Part shown: piece after piece, positions 8,585-15,628 of the stretch
Position numbering within the stretch: the stretch's first letter is position 1
Layout: every line of letters begins with the position of its first letter
Assembly (NCBI GenBank): GCA_035570275.1
Contig: DATMNI010000135.1
Location: 1 to 31,510, forward strand
DNA: 31,510 nucleotides
Direction: 5' to 3'
Source: DATMNI01 sp035570275
Lineage (GTDB): Bacteria; Acidobacteriota; Terriglobia; Bryobacterales; Bryobacteraceae
Translations under genes and position numbers: made by a program
The notes under the pieces: model-generated
Database searches by the model: none
Seen by the model: the letters and a program-made list of their open reading frames with translations, nothing else
Told to the model about the DNA's origin: nothing

Positions 8585-8938
8585 CTAGCGCAACTCCACC
8601 GGCTTGCCATGGGGTGTGTGTCGGTAGGCGTCGGCCCAAGCCTCTTTGCGCGCCAGCAAGCTTGGCTGATCGGCCAAACCCTTCTCGGTGACCAGCCGCT
8701 CCAGCGCCGCCAGCCAATAGTGATAGTAATGCGTGCCGTCGTCCGGCTCGCCGCGATCCGCGCCGGCCTTGATTTCACTGGCGAGTGCCGCCGCCCACTC
8801 TTTCCAGGTGAAATGCCCCTGCTCAGAGAGCTTCACGGCAAGCGCGAACGCCTGTGCCTCCCAAGGCTCGGCGAATACGGCGCCGCCTTCCCGGCCCGGC
8901 AGCGTGCTGCAATCGATTGGAGGATCAGGCTGGCTCAA
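8585..8938 (-). CDS. Nitrile hydratase accessory protein (activator)
   Basis: Accessory proteins of this family resemble the beta-subunit N-terminus and help insert cobalt into the alpha subunit and oxidise its cysteines. The best start is TTG 8938, giving SQPDPPIDCSTLPGREGG and a 117-aa product, the usual family length; the longer frame upstream has no homology-like character. Family marks are VFAEPWEAQAFALAVKL, GHFTWKEWAAALASEI, and HYYHYWLAALERLVTEKGL. It overlaps the beta-subunit stop by 14 bases, implying translational coupling. Its stop falls at the junction with the truncated glycosyltransferase. Confidence 0.85.
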   Translation of the reverse strand: MSQPDPPIDCSTLPGREGGAVFAEPWEAQAFALAVKLSEQGHFTWKEWAAALASEIKAGADRGEPDDGTHYYHYWLAALERLVTEKGLADQPSLLARKEAWADAYRHTPHGKPVELR

Positions 8939-9581
8939 GGTAATGGTCCCAAAGGTCAAGATAAACGGCGTCGACGGGCGATGCCTCTTCGCCCCACAGT
9001 TCGCGCGCGGTAAAGCGCACGGCGTAAACGTGCTGCGCCCTCTGGACGGGCGCACTCAGGTGCGTGTCCGGGAAAGCCTGCACGCCCCGATCCTGATCGA
9101 TCACGCCGGCCCTGCCCCGGGCATAACGAGGCAGGCGCGTATGCCCCACCGGGTTGATGTTGCGCGCGCGCACACGCTGGCCAGTCTGGAAGCGCGGAGC
9201 GACTTCCACGTTCAACATGGCCGCGGGGACCCGAAACGACAGCGTCGCGGCGTCGGCCGGCTTGAGCGCCGGGGTTGCTTTTACCGACCCCTTGGCGGGC
9301 TTGCCGCTATCGATCTCCGCGCGCGTGACCAGTCCGCTCACAACCACCAGTTCGATCAGCGCCGCGAACCATCGTTCGTAGTAGCTCATGCACAGATAAT
9401 CGGCCGCCGGGATGCTCTCGATGGCCTCACGCAGGCCGCCCGTGACTCTTCCGTCCGCAGCCACCGCGCGCCTCATGGCGATAACCCGCCCCTCCCAGCG
9501 CGCATGAAACACCGGCTCGTTATTCTCAACCTGGATCGGGCCCAGGCCGTGCATGCCGCCCATATCATGTATGCCGTTCAT
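8925..9581 (-). CDS. nthB: Nitrile hydratase beta subunit
   Basis: Forms the alpha-beta heterodimer that hydrates nitriles to amides in the cytoplasm. The N-terminus MNGIHDMGGMHGLGP and VFHARWEGRV are family signatures. The SYYERWFAALIELVV helix and the C-terminal small-barrel domain (RFQTGQRVRARN, HTRLPRYARGRAGVI, YAVRFTARELWGE, LDLWDHYLEPA) are all present. At 218 residues it is full length. The start lies 10 bases after the alpha-subunit stop and the end overlaps the accessory gene, so the three genes form one operon. Confidence 0.92.
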   Translation of the reverse strand: MNGIHDMGGMHGLGPIQVENNEPVFHARWEGRVIAMRRAVAADGRVTGGLREAIESIPAADYLCMSYYERWFAALIELVVVSGLVTRAEIDSGKPAKGSVKATPALKPADAATLSFRVPAAMLNVEVAPRFQTGQRVRARNINPVGHTRLPRYARGRAGVIDQDRGVQAFPDTHLSAPVQRAQHVYAVRFTARELWGEEASPVDAVYLDLWDHYLEPA

Positions 9582-9591
9582 GCGATGCAGT

Positions 9592-10236
9592 TCATGCGCC
9601 CGGTCCCACTTGCGGCGGCGCCACCTTGGCCACGCCGATCATGGCATCGCGCGTGACCAGAGCGGCCAGCGCTTCCTCGGTCAGGTTCCCCGTGCCCTCC
9701 GGCCGCTCCGGCAGAACCAGGTAACGCTCCTCCGCCGTGCTGTCCCATACCCGCACCTCGACTTCGTCCGCCAGTGGGGTGCCGAACTCGCGCAAGACAC
9801 CTCGCGGATCGATCACGGTGCGCGAGCGATACGGCGCCGATTTGTACCATACCGGCGGCAACCCGAGCAACGGCCACGGATAGCAGGAGCACAAAGTGCA
9901 CACAATTACGTTGTGGATCTGGGGAGTGTTCTCGACCACCCTGATATCGGCGCCCTGCTCACCCGAGTATCCGAGCTCTGCGATCGCAGCCGTACCATTG
10001 GTCAGCAGGCGCTCCTTGAAGGCAGGATCGGTCCAGGCTCTCGCCACCACGCGCGCGCCGTTGCGCGGGCCGACCTTGTGCTCATAGGTGTCGATCAGCG
10101 CATCGAGCGCCGCCCGGTCCACCAGGCCTTTCTCGACCAGAAGCGATTCGAGCGCCTTGACCCGGAGCGTAGGGTCGGACGGAACCACCTGGTGTTCATG
10201 CGTATGATCGTCGTTGCAATCGTGCTCGTGCGCCAT
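9592..10236 (-). CDS. nthA: Nitrile hydratase alpha subunit, cobalt type
   Basis: Catalytic subunit. The metal-claw motif reads VCTLCSCYPW (about residues 111-120): three Cys and a Ser, with Thr at the second position, which marks Co-type rather than Fe-type (CSLCSC) enzymes. The downstream LGLPPVWYKSAPYRSRTVIDPR segment and the W-D-S-T-A-E-E-RYLVLPERPEGT stretch are well conserved. The His/Asp-rich N-terminus (HEHDCNDDHTHEHQ) may bind metal. At 214 residues it is complete. GGGGCAGGAT before ATG 10236 is a plausible ribosome site. No amidase or cobalt transporter gene is near. Confidence 0.93.
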   Translation of the reverse strand: MAHEHDCNDDHTHEHQVVPSDPTLRVKALESLLVEKGLVDRAALDALIDTYEHKVGPRNGARVVARAWTDPAFKERLLTNGTAAIAELGYSGEQGADIRVVENTPQIHNVIVCTLCSCYPWPLLGLPPVWYKSAPYRSRTVIDPRGVLREFGTPLADEVEVRVWDSTAEERYLVLPERPEGTGNLTEEALAALVTRDAMIGVAKVAPPQVGPGA

Positions 10237-11103
10237 ATCCTGCCCCGCCGCTCAACTTGCAGCCGCCAAAACCCGCGTCGCGCGGTGCTCATGGGATGGT
10301 TTGTTTGGCGTTCTTCATACCATAACATGATAACGGTCTTCTCTCCTTCACGCTGCAGCAGCGCCGCCTTGAAATCGATTACTCCGACGGAAAAAAGAAG
10401 AGAAACGACAAGAGCAAGAGGTGCGAGAGGCGGGGAGCGACTTGGCACAGGCTGCCCGCCAAGTCGCCAAGGAAAAGAGGGATATCGAGCGTTCAGAAAA
10501 AGGAGTTCGCCCGGTTACTGCAGCACTTGGCCTTCACCAACGACGCTGTTGAGCGATATCTTTCATCTCAGGATGGCCGGCGATTCGTCGCCCTCGAGCA
10601 GCTGCATGATGTCCCAGGAACGCGGCCACGCCTATTCCAGCGGGATGGAGGCAACGACGTCCGGGTCTATTACCGGCGGGTACAGCCGTATACCTGCCGG
10701 AATCGTTTACGTGCCTTGCGATCTGCCGGCCGAGGGCGATGGTGTCGACCGGCCCGTGCGAGGGTGGATGTTCGCGGGCCGTCGGGCCGTCGGTCATGTT
10801 CGCACGGGTGGGGCGGCTCACCGCGGGGGCTCTCGGACGTCTCCGCCCGCGCCGAGCCTGTGTTCCTTAGTTCACGCGACCATCCCTGCCGGCGAATTAG
10901 TTAGTTGCACCTAGTTGCGCCTTTATATGCGCTCCAACCACTTACTTCAAGTGTAAGGTTCGCCACCTTCCGGGATTTACGCCGTAAGTTAATCGCCGGA
11001 ATCTCCTTTACTACTTATCGGCGGTAGTATACTTGTGCTGCCTGGCATCAAATCGACGGAGTAAGAACCGGCCAGAGCACAAAGATCGCATCGGAGGATA
11101 ATT
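10237..11103. other. 867-bp stretch without a confident gene
   Basis: Several open frames exist on both strands here, but none has a ribosome site, family signature or convincing composition. The clearest signal is a broken coiled-coil reading at 10337-10609 (separate entry). The last 100 bases serve as upstream region of the 871-aa gene. There is a small CTTAC/GTAAG hairpin near 10942-10958. Confidence 0.5.
10337..10609 (+). pseudogene. Possible remnant of a coiled-coil protein gene with two A-run frameshifts
   Basis: The frame reads LQQRRLEIDYSDGK up to an A6 run (about 10391). If one A is added there, it continues as a heptad-like coiled coil: EEKRQEQEVREAGSDLAQAA, then RQVAKEKRDIERSEK. 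If one A is removed from the A5 run at about 10497, it continues as EFARLLQHLAFTNDAVERYL and SSQDGRRFVALEQLHDV. Without the shifts, the middle section has implausible composition. There is no start codon and no clear end. It may be a decayed phage- or plasmid-type gene, two sequencing errors, or chance in purine-rich DNA. Confidence 0.25.
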
Positions 11104-13719
11104 ATGCCCCGTGTATCAATTAGTCAAGCCGGCCAGGCAAGCGCCGGACAAGTCCAGGAAGTCGTACTGACTCGCACCGGCTCGCGCGCCGTGACGGCAT
11201 TGCGCAATGGATCTGGAGACCTGGAAGTTATCGTCTGGAATATCGCCGGGGATGGCGCCATCACCAGGAAGGGCGCCGCCACCGCGGGCGCTGCCACAGA
11301 CATCTCGGCTACGGATTGGCCGCAGGGGCCGGGGATCGTGACGGCGCTGCGCGCGGCCGACGGGAACATGAAGGTGATTGCCTGGAAGATTGCCGCGGAT
11401 GGCAGCGTGCAGCGGGCGGGCGACGCCGATGCCGGCCCCGTCAGCGAGGTAGTGATCTCCAGCCCGGCCGGGTTCGCTGGAGTGGTGACGCCGGTGCGCA
11501 CGGCGTCGGGCGATTTGAAGGTGATCGCCTGGAAAGTGTCGGCCGCCGGTGCGGTTACGCGCACCGGCGATGCCTCCGCCGGAGCGTGCTCGAAGATCGC
11601 GGTCACTTCACTTTCGGCCGCGGGCGGCTTCGCGCGTTTCGCCACCGGTCTGCGTAATGGCTCGGGAAACCTCGAGATCATCACTTGGAGCGTTTCATCC
11701 GCCGGGGTTCTGGCGCGCTTGCACGATGCCAGCGCCGGGGGCATTACCGCGGTGGCGCTTACGGCTCGCTCCAGTTCCTCGGCCGATCTCTTCTCGGTGA
11801 CCGAAGGTCCCGCCGGCGACCTCACGGTGATTGGCTGGGGCCTGGCGTCCGACGGCACCCTCAGCCGGCTGGCAAGCGCGCAGGGCGGCAACGTATCCGG
11901 CGTACAGGCCGCCACCTGGAAACCCGACGTGCATTCCTACCTGATAGCGGCAGTCCGCACCGACGCCGGTCTGCTGAAGCTGATCGCGTGGCGCAATGGC
12001 GGCGATCTGGACCGCAACGGCGAACTCACCGGCGCGGCCATCAAGAGTGTTGCGATGACCACGTGGGACGGCGGAGTGGTGACTGCCGCCGCTGACTCTG
12101 CCGGCAACCTGACGTTAAACTCCTGGAAGCTCCAGCCCAAGGGCATTCGCATGCTTCATCGCGTGTGGCCGGCCATCGCGGCCGCCCCTGCCGGCCCGGC
12201 CCCGCCTCCCGCGCCGGCGCCGCCCGAAATGATCGAGCGCGGCCCGCGCATTTCGGTGCGCAGCGGTGAGTTGGACAAACTGCCGCCTCCGCCGCCGGGC
12301 CCTCCGGGTCCTCCCGATGGCTCGTCGGGCAACTCATCGCCATGGCAGCATCGCTACTTTCCGGCAGTCGGCGGTGTGGACCCGATGCTCGCCGTGGGTC
12401 ATCAGTTCGTGATCGTGACGCAGGATCATCGGATCTTATTCATGGGCCGCGACGGCGCCCCTCTGCCGAGTAAGGCCGGGGAAGCGACCAACCTGAGCGC
12501 TACCTCGTTCTTTTCGGGATTCCTCGCCCAGAAGAATCCGGACGGCACACCAAACCCGGATAACATCAACGCGATCTCGCCGCAGCAGATCAACGAGTTT
12601 TATGACACCCGCGTTTCTTATGATTCTCCATCGAAGCGCTTCGCTATACTTTCGGCCGCGCGCAAGGGAGGCACCTCCGACACCCGCTTCTACGCCGTGG
12701 CCGTCTCAAAGACCGAAGATCCGCGCGACGGCTTCGAGCAGTACATGACCACCGAGAGCAATTTCCGGGACTTTCCCCGCCTCACTATTCACGGCGACCG
12801 GCTACTGGTGGCGCATAACCACTCCGTGGGCGGTGGCGAAGGCGAGAAGCCCGTGCTTTCGGCCTTCGACCTGCCGTCGCTCCGCCAGGGCGTGCCCGAT
12901 CCTCCCAACTGGCAGTACTTCCCCAACGATGTGAACGGCGCGCTCCGCGTGTTTCTGGTGAGCCACAACGGCGATACCGGCGGCATGTCGTTCCTTATGG
13001 ATCCTCAAGGCGACAACCTGCTGCGGATACCGGCGTTCCCAACCGCCGGCCAACCCGCGCTCGCTCCCAATCCTGTATTTGCCGAGGCGACACTCCCCAG
13101 CCCGGCGCCGTGGCCAGGACCGTTCGGCGTTTTCCGGAATAAGACCCTGCACATTACCGGCAGCGTTCAGATTACGGCGCGGGCGCCCAACGTGGCGCCG
13201 CCCCGTTTCAGCGTACACGTGGTTCGCGTCCCAATGAGCGCGATCAGCACCAGTCAGGTGACGGTGAATGCAGGTGGAATCGTGGATCGCTTCTTCGGGC
13301 TCAATGCGGGTTCCGACGACCCTTCGGACAAGGTGACTTACGACACTCCGGGGTTCGCTGTGAACAAGCAGGAAGACGCGATTTACACTTACGGCAGAAC
13401 CGGTGTCACCACCAAGAACCCTCTCCTCCCGGAAGTGCGTTACAGCGTCTGGCTGCATGGGGATGAGGCGCAGAAGAGGAGCACGCTGCTGCAGGAAGGA
13501 TCGTACCGGCCGACGTGGTTCTATGATGCCAGCGCAACCGATAGCATTCCGGCGGAGACAGTCGCCACGTCGGTGACCCACGCTTATAAGTTGGATTACT
13601 CCACCGCGGTGGTTGACCCGGTGGACGACCACAGCTTCTGGTTCATCCACGAATATGCCGATGGAGCGACTAAGAGTTGGAAGACCGTGATTGGAGTGGT
13701 GGACCCGACCGCCGCTTAG
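11104..13719 (+). CDS. Seven-repeat beta-propeller-like protein with Pro-rich linker and C-terminal extracellular-type domain (871 aa)
   Basis: I do not recognise a named family for the whole protein. GGAGG seven bases before ATG 11104 supports the start. Residues about 1-355 hold seven imperfect units of roughly 50 aa. Each has a core such as SGDLKVIAWKVSAAGAVTR followed by xxxDAxAG and a V.TALR strand, consistent with a seven-bladed propeller. A Pro/Ala/Gly linker follows (about 360-410, PAPPPAPAPP, PPPPPGPPGPP). The C-terminal half (about 415-871) contains VDPMLAVGHQFVIVTQD, FYDTRVSYDSPSKRF and AVSKTEDPRDGF, resembling secreted proteins that record calls of the type FDPRV.YD..SGRF. No Sec signal is visible, which is odd for such a layout. 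Confidence 0.8.
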   Translation: MPRVSISQAGQASAGQVQEVVLTRTGSRAVTALRNGSGDLEVIVWNIAGDGAITRKGAATAGAATDISATDWPQGPGIVTALRAADGNMKVIAWKIAADGSVQRAGDADAGPVSEVVISSPAGFAGVVTPVRTASGDLKVIAWKVSAAGAVTRTGDASAGACSKIAVTSLSAAGGFARFATGLRNGSGNLEIITWSVSSAGVLARLHDASAGGITAVALTARSSSSADLFSVTEGPAGDLTVIGWGLASDGTLSRLASAQGGNVSGVQAATWKPDVHSYLIAAVRTDAGLLKLIAWRNGGDLDRNGELTGAAIKSVAMTTWDGGVVTAAADSAGNLTLNSWKLQPKGIRMLHRVWPAIAAAPAGPAPPPAPAPPEMIERGPRISVRSGELDKLPPPPPGPPGPPDGSSGNSSPWQHRYFPAVGGVDPMLAVGHQFVIVTQDHRILFMGRDGAPLPSKAGEATNLSATSFFSGFLAQKNPDGTPNPDNINAISPQQINEFYDTRVSYDSPSKRFAILSAARKGGTSDTRFYAVAVSKTEDPRDGFEQYMTTESNFRDFPRLTIHGDRLLVAHNHSVGGGEGEKPVLSAFDLPSLRQGVPDPPNWQYFPNDVNGALRVFLVSHNGDTGGMSFLMDPQGDNLLRIPAFPTAGQPALAPNPVFAEATLPSPAPWPGPFGVFRNKTLHITGSVQITARAPNVAPPRFSVHVVRVPMSAISTSQVTVNAGGIVDRFFGLNAGSDDPSDKVTYDTPGFAVNKQEDAIYTYGRTGVTTKNPLLPEVRYSVWLHGDEAQKRSTLLQEGSYRPTWFYDASATDSIPAETVATSVTHAYKLDYSTAVVDPVDDHSFWFIHEYADGATKSWKTVIGVVDPTAA

Positions 13720-13785
13720 TGGGCGCTTAGTGGCCGCGGCGCCGGCCGAACGCCTGACTAAGTGGGCCTGGTCCAGGCGCGCTCC

Positions 13786-15222
13786 CTAAAAGAGACTGCT
13801 CCAGGAGGGATCCAGGTATTGCCACCGCTGCGTGCTGCAGCAACTCGTGGGTATCTCCGGAACGTAGAGCAACCCGTGTCCTTGTGCGCAGATGAGTTCG
13901 GTGCCGTACCACTCGAGGAGAGTCCGCGAGGGGCCCCCGATTCGGGTCGGGTTGCCGAGCATGCGGAGGCACACCGGACAGCGCTGCCGCTGATCGATCA
14001 GGGCCCAGCGCAATCCGAGGATCAAGCCCGCCAACCAACCAGTAGGGTAAAAGTTCACGGAGACGATGGACGCCAGATCGAGAGACCCGCAACAGATAAT
14101 CGTCAGGAGGAGCGCAATCTTGATGACGAGAAAGACCCATCGGCGCAACCTCATTACGCCAGGCGGCGAATAGTGATTGGCCGGGTACTCACCAAGCGCT
14201 AGAGGCGTAGTCGCCGACAGGATCAGCAAGGAGAATAGCGCCATCGGAAGGTAGGCGAGGATGAGGTCTCCTTTGGCCAGCGACCAACACTCGAAGCGGT
14301 CGGAACCGCCCTGTTCATTGGGCACGGAGATGCGCCATCGCAGATCGGGCTGAGCTGGCGATGCGGATGTTCTGAGATGGCCGAGCACGAATCCCCTGGT
14401 GTGAGGCGGCAGTGCAGCCAAGTGTGCCTGGTCCTGGAGCAGCCATGCATCCATCCGGCCGGGAAGGCGCCACGAACTCGCGGGAATCACACCGGCTACC
14501 ACGGCTGGTTGCCCGGCCACATCCAGCACGCGTCCCACGATGCGAGGATCGGCATCGAAGTATTTCCGCCAGGCAGCGCGGCTGAGGACCAGCCACGTTG
14601 CAGGCTGGCGTCCGCCCGGATTCGGCGCCGCCGAAGAAACCGGGATTTGCAGGCACTGGAAGAGATTGGCGCTGGCCACGGCGATCGACATTTCCGCCGA
14701 TTGGCGCGGCGCGGTCCGCACCCGCGTCTGCATTGTCCGATAGAACGCGAGGTCCGTGAACAGGTGCTGCGCGCGATTCGCCAGTGACCGGTACTGTTCG
14801 ATCGGAATGGTGGGGACCTGCGCGCCGACGCGACCCTCAGCGGAAATCATCGCCAGGTTACGCGCATCGCGATACGGAGAGGGCAGGAGCATGTCGCGAG
14901 CGAAGGGCAAGCGAAGAGCGAAGAATATGCTTGCGGCGGCCAAGACTGCCAGCAACAAGATGCACCGTGCAGGGGACTCCAAGCCGAACGTGTGACACGC
15001 ATTCGGTGTGGCGCTGTTGCGCCTCAGCCAGAACGCATCCCGGAATGCGCCCAGGCAAAAGACTACCGGGCTCTGTTTGACGTACCAGAGCTCCGCTCTC
15101 CACTCGGCGAACCACTCGGCGCGCTGCGGGCCGGGCACCAGCCATGCCGCGCTCCGCAGGATGGCCAGATGCAGGTGAGCGGAACCAAACCAGCGCCTGG
15201 GGGTCATGCGCCTGGGGGTCAT
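13786..15222 (-). CDS. MacB-like periplasmic-core membrane protein with C-terminal Cys cluster (478 aa)
   Basis: The start is ATG 15222, whose ATGA overlaps the padR stop, so the two genes are translationally coupled. Order: an amphipathic N-terminus with RAEWFAEWRAELWY; membrane segment ILLLAVLAAASIFFALRL; a periplasmic region resembling the MacB_PCD core (YRSLANRAQHLFTDLAFYR, WLVLSRAAWRKYFDADPRIVGRVL, VAGVIPASSWRLPGR); membrane segments around LPMALFSLLILSATTPLAL, WVFLVIKIALLLTIICCGS and TGWLAGLILGL; then a cytoplasmic tail with CPVCLRML...CAQGHG...CC, a possible zinc ribbon. It is about half the length of the acidobacterial ADOP-type permeases it recalls, which have a second membrane half. 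It may be a sensor or partner for the divergent ABC transporter. Confidence 0.7.
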   Translation of the reverse strand: MTPRRMTPRRWFGSAHLHLAILRSAAWLVPGPQRAEWFAEWRAELWYVKQSPVVFCLGAFRDAFWLRRNSATPNACHTFGLESPARCILLLAVLAAASIFFALRLPFARDMLLPSPYRDARNLAMISAEGRVGAQVPTIPIEQYRSLANRAQHLFTDLAFYRTMQTRVRTAPRQSAEMSIAVASANLFQCLQIPVSSAAPNPGGRQPATWLVLSRAAWRKYFDADPRIVGRVLDVAGQPAVVAGVIPASSWRLPGRMDAWLLQDQAHLAALPPHTRGFVLGHLRTSASPAQPDLRWRISVPNEQGGSDRFECWSLAKGDLILAYLPMALFSLLILSATTPLALGEYPANHYSPPGVMRLRRWVFLVIKIALLLTIICCGSLDLASIVSVNFYPTGWLAGLILGLRWALIDQRQRCPVCLRMLGNPTRIGGPSRTLLEWYGTELICAQGHGLLYVPEIPTSCCSTQRWQYLDPSWSSLF

Positions 15223-15225
15223 GCG
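15196..15225. repeat. Perfect 15-bp tandem duplication at the start of the membrane-protein gene
   Basis: CCTGGGGGTCATGCG occurs twice head to tail (15196-15210 and 15211-15225). On the coding strand it produces MTPRRMTPRRW, that is, two in-frame ATG codons 15 bases apart, the first overlapping the padR stop. Confidence 0.85.
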
Positions 15226-15536
15226 TTTTCGGCCTCCGGCGAGGGAATCAACCTGGCGAGCAGTGGATAGCGTTTGTGCGATGCCTCCAGGGTGGCTTTG
15301 CCGGAGCGGGTGAGTTTGTAGTATTTCCTTGGTGGCCGCTGGCCGGCGTCGGCAATCGACTGCGATTCCCACGAAGAGCGGATCAGGCTGTCGCGCTCCA
15401 GGCGACGCATGGCGGGATAGACGGTTCCGCTGGGCAGGCCGGTCATTTCCATCACGCTGAAGCCATAGCCGTGGCCGGCGTGGATGGCCTGGAGGATGAT
15501 GGCGGCGGTATGTGAAAGTTTTGCCTCTAGTGCCAC
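15219..15536 (-). CDS. PadR-family transcriptional regulator
   Basis: Winged-helix repressor acting at the divergent promoter next door. GTG 15536 is chosen as start: it lies 6 bases after a perfect TATAAT, so the transcript would begin at or next to the start codon (leaderless), and it gives VALEAKLSHTAAIILQAI, the usual N-terminus. A TTG at 15572 would add 12 residues but would sit within the -35 box. Family marks: HGYGFSVMEMTGLPSGTVYPAMRRLERDSLI (helix-turn-helix and wing) and RKYYKLTRSGKATLE. At 105 aa it has the winged-helix core with a short C-terminus. It overlaps the membrane-protein gene, the usual acidobacterial PadR/permease arrangement. Confidence 0.9.
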   Translation of the reverse strand: MALEAKLSHTAAIILQAIHAGHGYGFSVMEMTGLPSGTVYPAMRRLERDSLIRSSWESQSIADAGQRPPRKYYKLTRSGKATLEASHKRYPLLARLIPSPEAENA

Positions 15537-15542
15537 GATGGG

Positions 15543-15572
15543 ATTATACCTATGTAGCATGCTACTTGACAA
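15543..15572 (-). promoter_or_regulatory. Sigma70-type promoter of padR
   Basis: On the minus strand, TTGTCA (15572-15567), an 18-bp spacer and a perfect TATAAT (15548-15543). The -35 box overlaps the -35 box of the opposite promoter, and the spacer contains the first GTAGC palindrome. The expected start point coincides with the GTG start codon. Confidence 0.7.
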
Positions 15573-15596
15573 GGTATGAGTAGCTTGCTACATAGG
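15549..15596. promoter_or_regulatory. Paired operator, probably for PadR
   Basis: Two palindromes of the form GTAGCNNGCTAC lie at 15554-15565 (GTAGCATGCTAC) and 15580-15591 (GTAGCTTGCTAC), 26 bp centre to centre. They are enclosed by a perfect 10-bp inverted repeat, CCTATGTAGC 15549-15558 and GCTACATAGG 15587-15596. One site lies in the padR promoter and one in the ABC promoter, which fits control of both directions by the adjacent PadR. That PadR is the binder is inference. Confidence 0.7.
15566..15594 (+). promoter_or_regulatory. Sigma70-type promoter of the ABC transporter operon
   Basis: TTGACA (15566-15571), a 17-bp spacer and TACATA (15589-15594) give a near-consensus promoter about 35 bases before the ABC start codon. 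The second GTAGC palindrome covers the end of the spacer and the start of the -10 box, so a bound repressor would block it. Confidence 0.7.
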
Positions 15597-15628
15597 GAGT
15601 GCACACGGGTTAACCGGAAGGAGCCGGC

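Noticed and set aside
10534..10821. 95-codon leftward open frame between the nitrile hydratase operon and the 871-aa gene
   Set aside because: No ribosome site, no family signature and a competing frame on the other strand; not enough to call a gene.
9553..10914. Long rightward open frame (453 codons) opposite the nitrile hydratase genes
   Set aside because: It is the antisense shadow of the alpha subunit; its peptide is Arg-rich without family features and the minus-strand genes are clearly real.
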